A program made the translations under genes and the position numbers. DNA of 6,836 nt from Pseudolabrys sp. (lineage in GTDB: Bacteria > Pseudomonadota > Alphaproteobacteria > Rhizobiales > Xanthobacteraceae). The notes below the pieces were generated by a model. That model was not told where the DNA came from and made no database searches. It saw only the letters and a list, made by a program, of their open reading frames with translations. Shown piece after piece: positions 6,152 to 6,836 of the stretch. The stretch lies in the NCBI GenBank assembly GCA_026125925.1, contig JAHCKF010000192.1, positions 1 to 6,836 on the forward strand, written 5' to 3'. Every line of letters begins with the position of its first letter. Position 1 is the first letter of the stretch.

Positions 6152-6836
6152 ATGGCGACTGAAAAACGCGATGTCCTTCTGATCGGCGCCCGCAAGCCGG
6201 TGCTGGTCGGCGGCCTGGAGGGCAAGGTCAACCTGCACTATTACCTCGACGCCAAGGACAAGGCCGCTTTCGTCAAGGAAGTTGGGGCGAAGATTGGCGC
6301 CATCGCGCTCGCCTACACCCATGACAAAGTGGACGGCGCGTTCCTGTCGCAGTTCCCCAATCTCCAGCAGGTCTCCAGCTTCGGTGTCGGCTACGACCAT
6401 GTCGATGCCAAGTGGGCCGGCGAGCACGGCATCATCGTCACCAACACGCCGGATGTGCTGAACGAGGAAGTCGCCGACACCGCGCTCGGCCTCCTGCTCT
6501 GCACCTTGCGCGAATTCCCGCAGGCCGATCGTTATGTGCGCGCCGGCAAGTGGCCGAAGGCGGCTTATCCGCTGACCAAGGCGACCCTGCAGGGCCGCAC
6601 CGTCGGCGTCGTCGGCATGGGCCGTATCGGCAAGGCGATCGCCAAGCGACTCGAGGCATTCAACGCCAAGGTCGTCTATCACAGCCGCAACCCGCAGGGC
6701 GGCGTTGCCTACAAGCACTATCCCAAGCTCCTCGACATGGCGCGCGACGTCGATACGCTGATGATCATCGTGCCGGGCGGCGCCTCGACCAAGAACATGA
6801 TCAATGCCGAGGTGCTCAAGGCGCTCGGTCCCGAGG
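6152..6836 (+). CDS. D-2-hydroxyacid dehydrogenase (glyoxylate/hydroxypyruvate reductase-like), 3'-truncated
   Basis: This is an NAD(P)-dependent D-isomer 2-hydroxyacid dehydrogenase, interconverting a 2-oxoacid such as glyoxylate or hydroxypyruvate and the 2-hydroxyacid. 228 codons are visible and the frame runs off the right edge; roughly the last 90 residues, including the catalytic Arg, Glu and His, are outside. The N-terminal substrate domain has S-F-G-V-G-Y-D-H-V-D (76-85) and N-T-P-D-V-L-N-E-E-V-A-D (98-109). The Rossmann motif is G-M-G-R-I-G (155-160). Arg179 in H-S-R-N-P, just after the second beta strand, is what NADP-preferring members carry in place of the NAD-binding Asp. The P-G-G-A-S-T-K segment is close to hydroxypyruvate/phenylpyruvate reductase types. 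The start ATG 6152 has GGGAGAG at 6139-6145. It follows the E2 stop by 24 bases, so it is probably in the same operon. Confidence 0.9.
   Translation, partial: MATEKRDVLLIGARKPVLVGGLEGKVNLHYYLDAKDKAAFVKEVGAKIGAIALAYTHDKVDGAFLSQFPNLQQVSSFGVGYDHVDAKWAGEHGIIVTNTPDVLNEEVADTALGLLLCTLREFPQADRYVRAGKWPKAAYPLTKATLQGRTVGVVGMGRIGKAIAKRLEAFNAKVVYHSRNPQGGVAYKHYPKLLDMARDVDTLMIIVPGGASTKNMINAEVLKALGPE

Overview
The window is GC-rich with a strong G/C third-codon bias. Its protein families and the palindromic element in the E2 gene point to an alphaproteobacterium, most likely Hyphomicrobiales (Rhizobiales; Bradyrhizobium/Xanthobacteraceae-like). That placement is inferred from style and gene content, because no marker gene is present. 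All supported genes lie on the + strand. The many long minus-strand reading frames are shadows of the real genes.

Layout: (1) bases 2-841, an EamA/DMT-type membrane transporter whose 5' end is cut by the window edge; (2) a 110-base gap; (3) bases 952-1983 and 1986-2966, the alpha and beta subunits of a thiamine-diphosphate 2-oxoacid dehydrogenase (E1; pyruvate or acetoin dehydrogenase type); (4) a 119-base gap with a small perfect hairpin; (5) bases 3086-4537, an aldehyde dehydrogenase of the succinate-semialdehyde dehydrogenase (GabD-like) group; (6) bases 4534-4944, a small lipocalin-like protein whose GTG start overlaps the previous stop; (7) bases 4958-6127, an E2 dihydrolipoamide acyltransferase with one lipoyl domain; (8) bases 6152 to the end, a D-2-hydroxyacid dehydrogenase (hydroxypyruvate/glyoxylate reductase-like) cut by the window edge.

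Genes 3 to 8 look like one operon. E1 alpha and beta would decarboxylate a 2-oxoacid and pass the acyl group to the lipoyl lysine of the E2. The 2-hydroxyacid dehydrogenase could interconvert a hydroxyacid and a 2-oxoacid, and the ALDH would oxidise an aldehyde or semialdehyde to an acid. No E3 (lipoamide dehydrogenase) gene is present in the window. The real substrate cannot be read from the sequence.

The two most unusual points are both in the E2 gene. A 69-base palindromic repeat (5255-5323) folds on paper into a closed stem with three hairpin arms, and it sits exactly in frame in the linker after the lipoyl domain, adding 23 residues. The acyltransferase core is shortened and has lost its signature motifs: the DHRxxDG-type motif has become D-H-A-L-D-A-A, and the SNLG-type motif has been replaced. 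This E2 may therefore be a poor or non-catalytic enzyme that still carries a lipoyl group. A perfect 11-bp hairpin at the start of the lipocalin-like gene (4561-4588) is a third point of interest.
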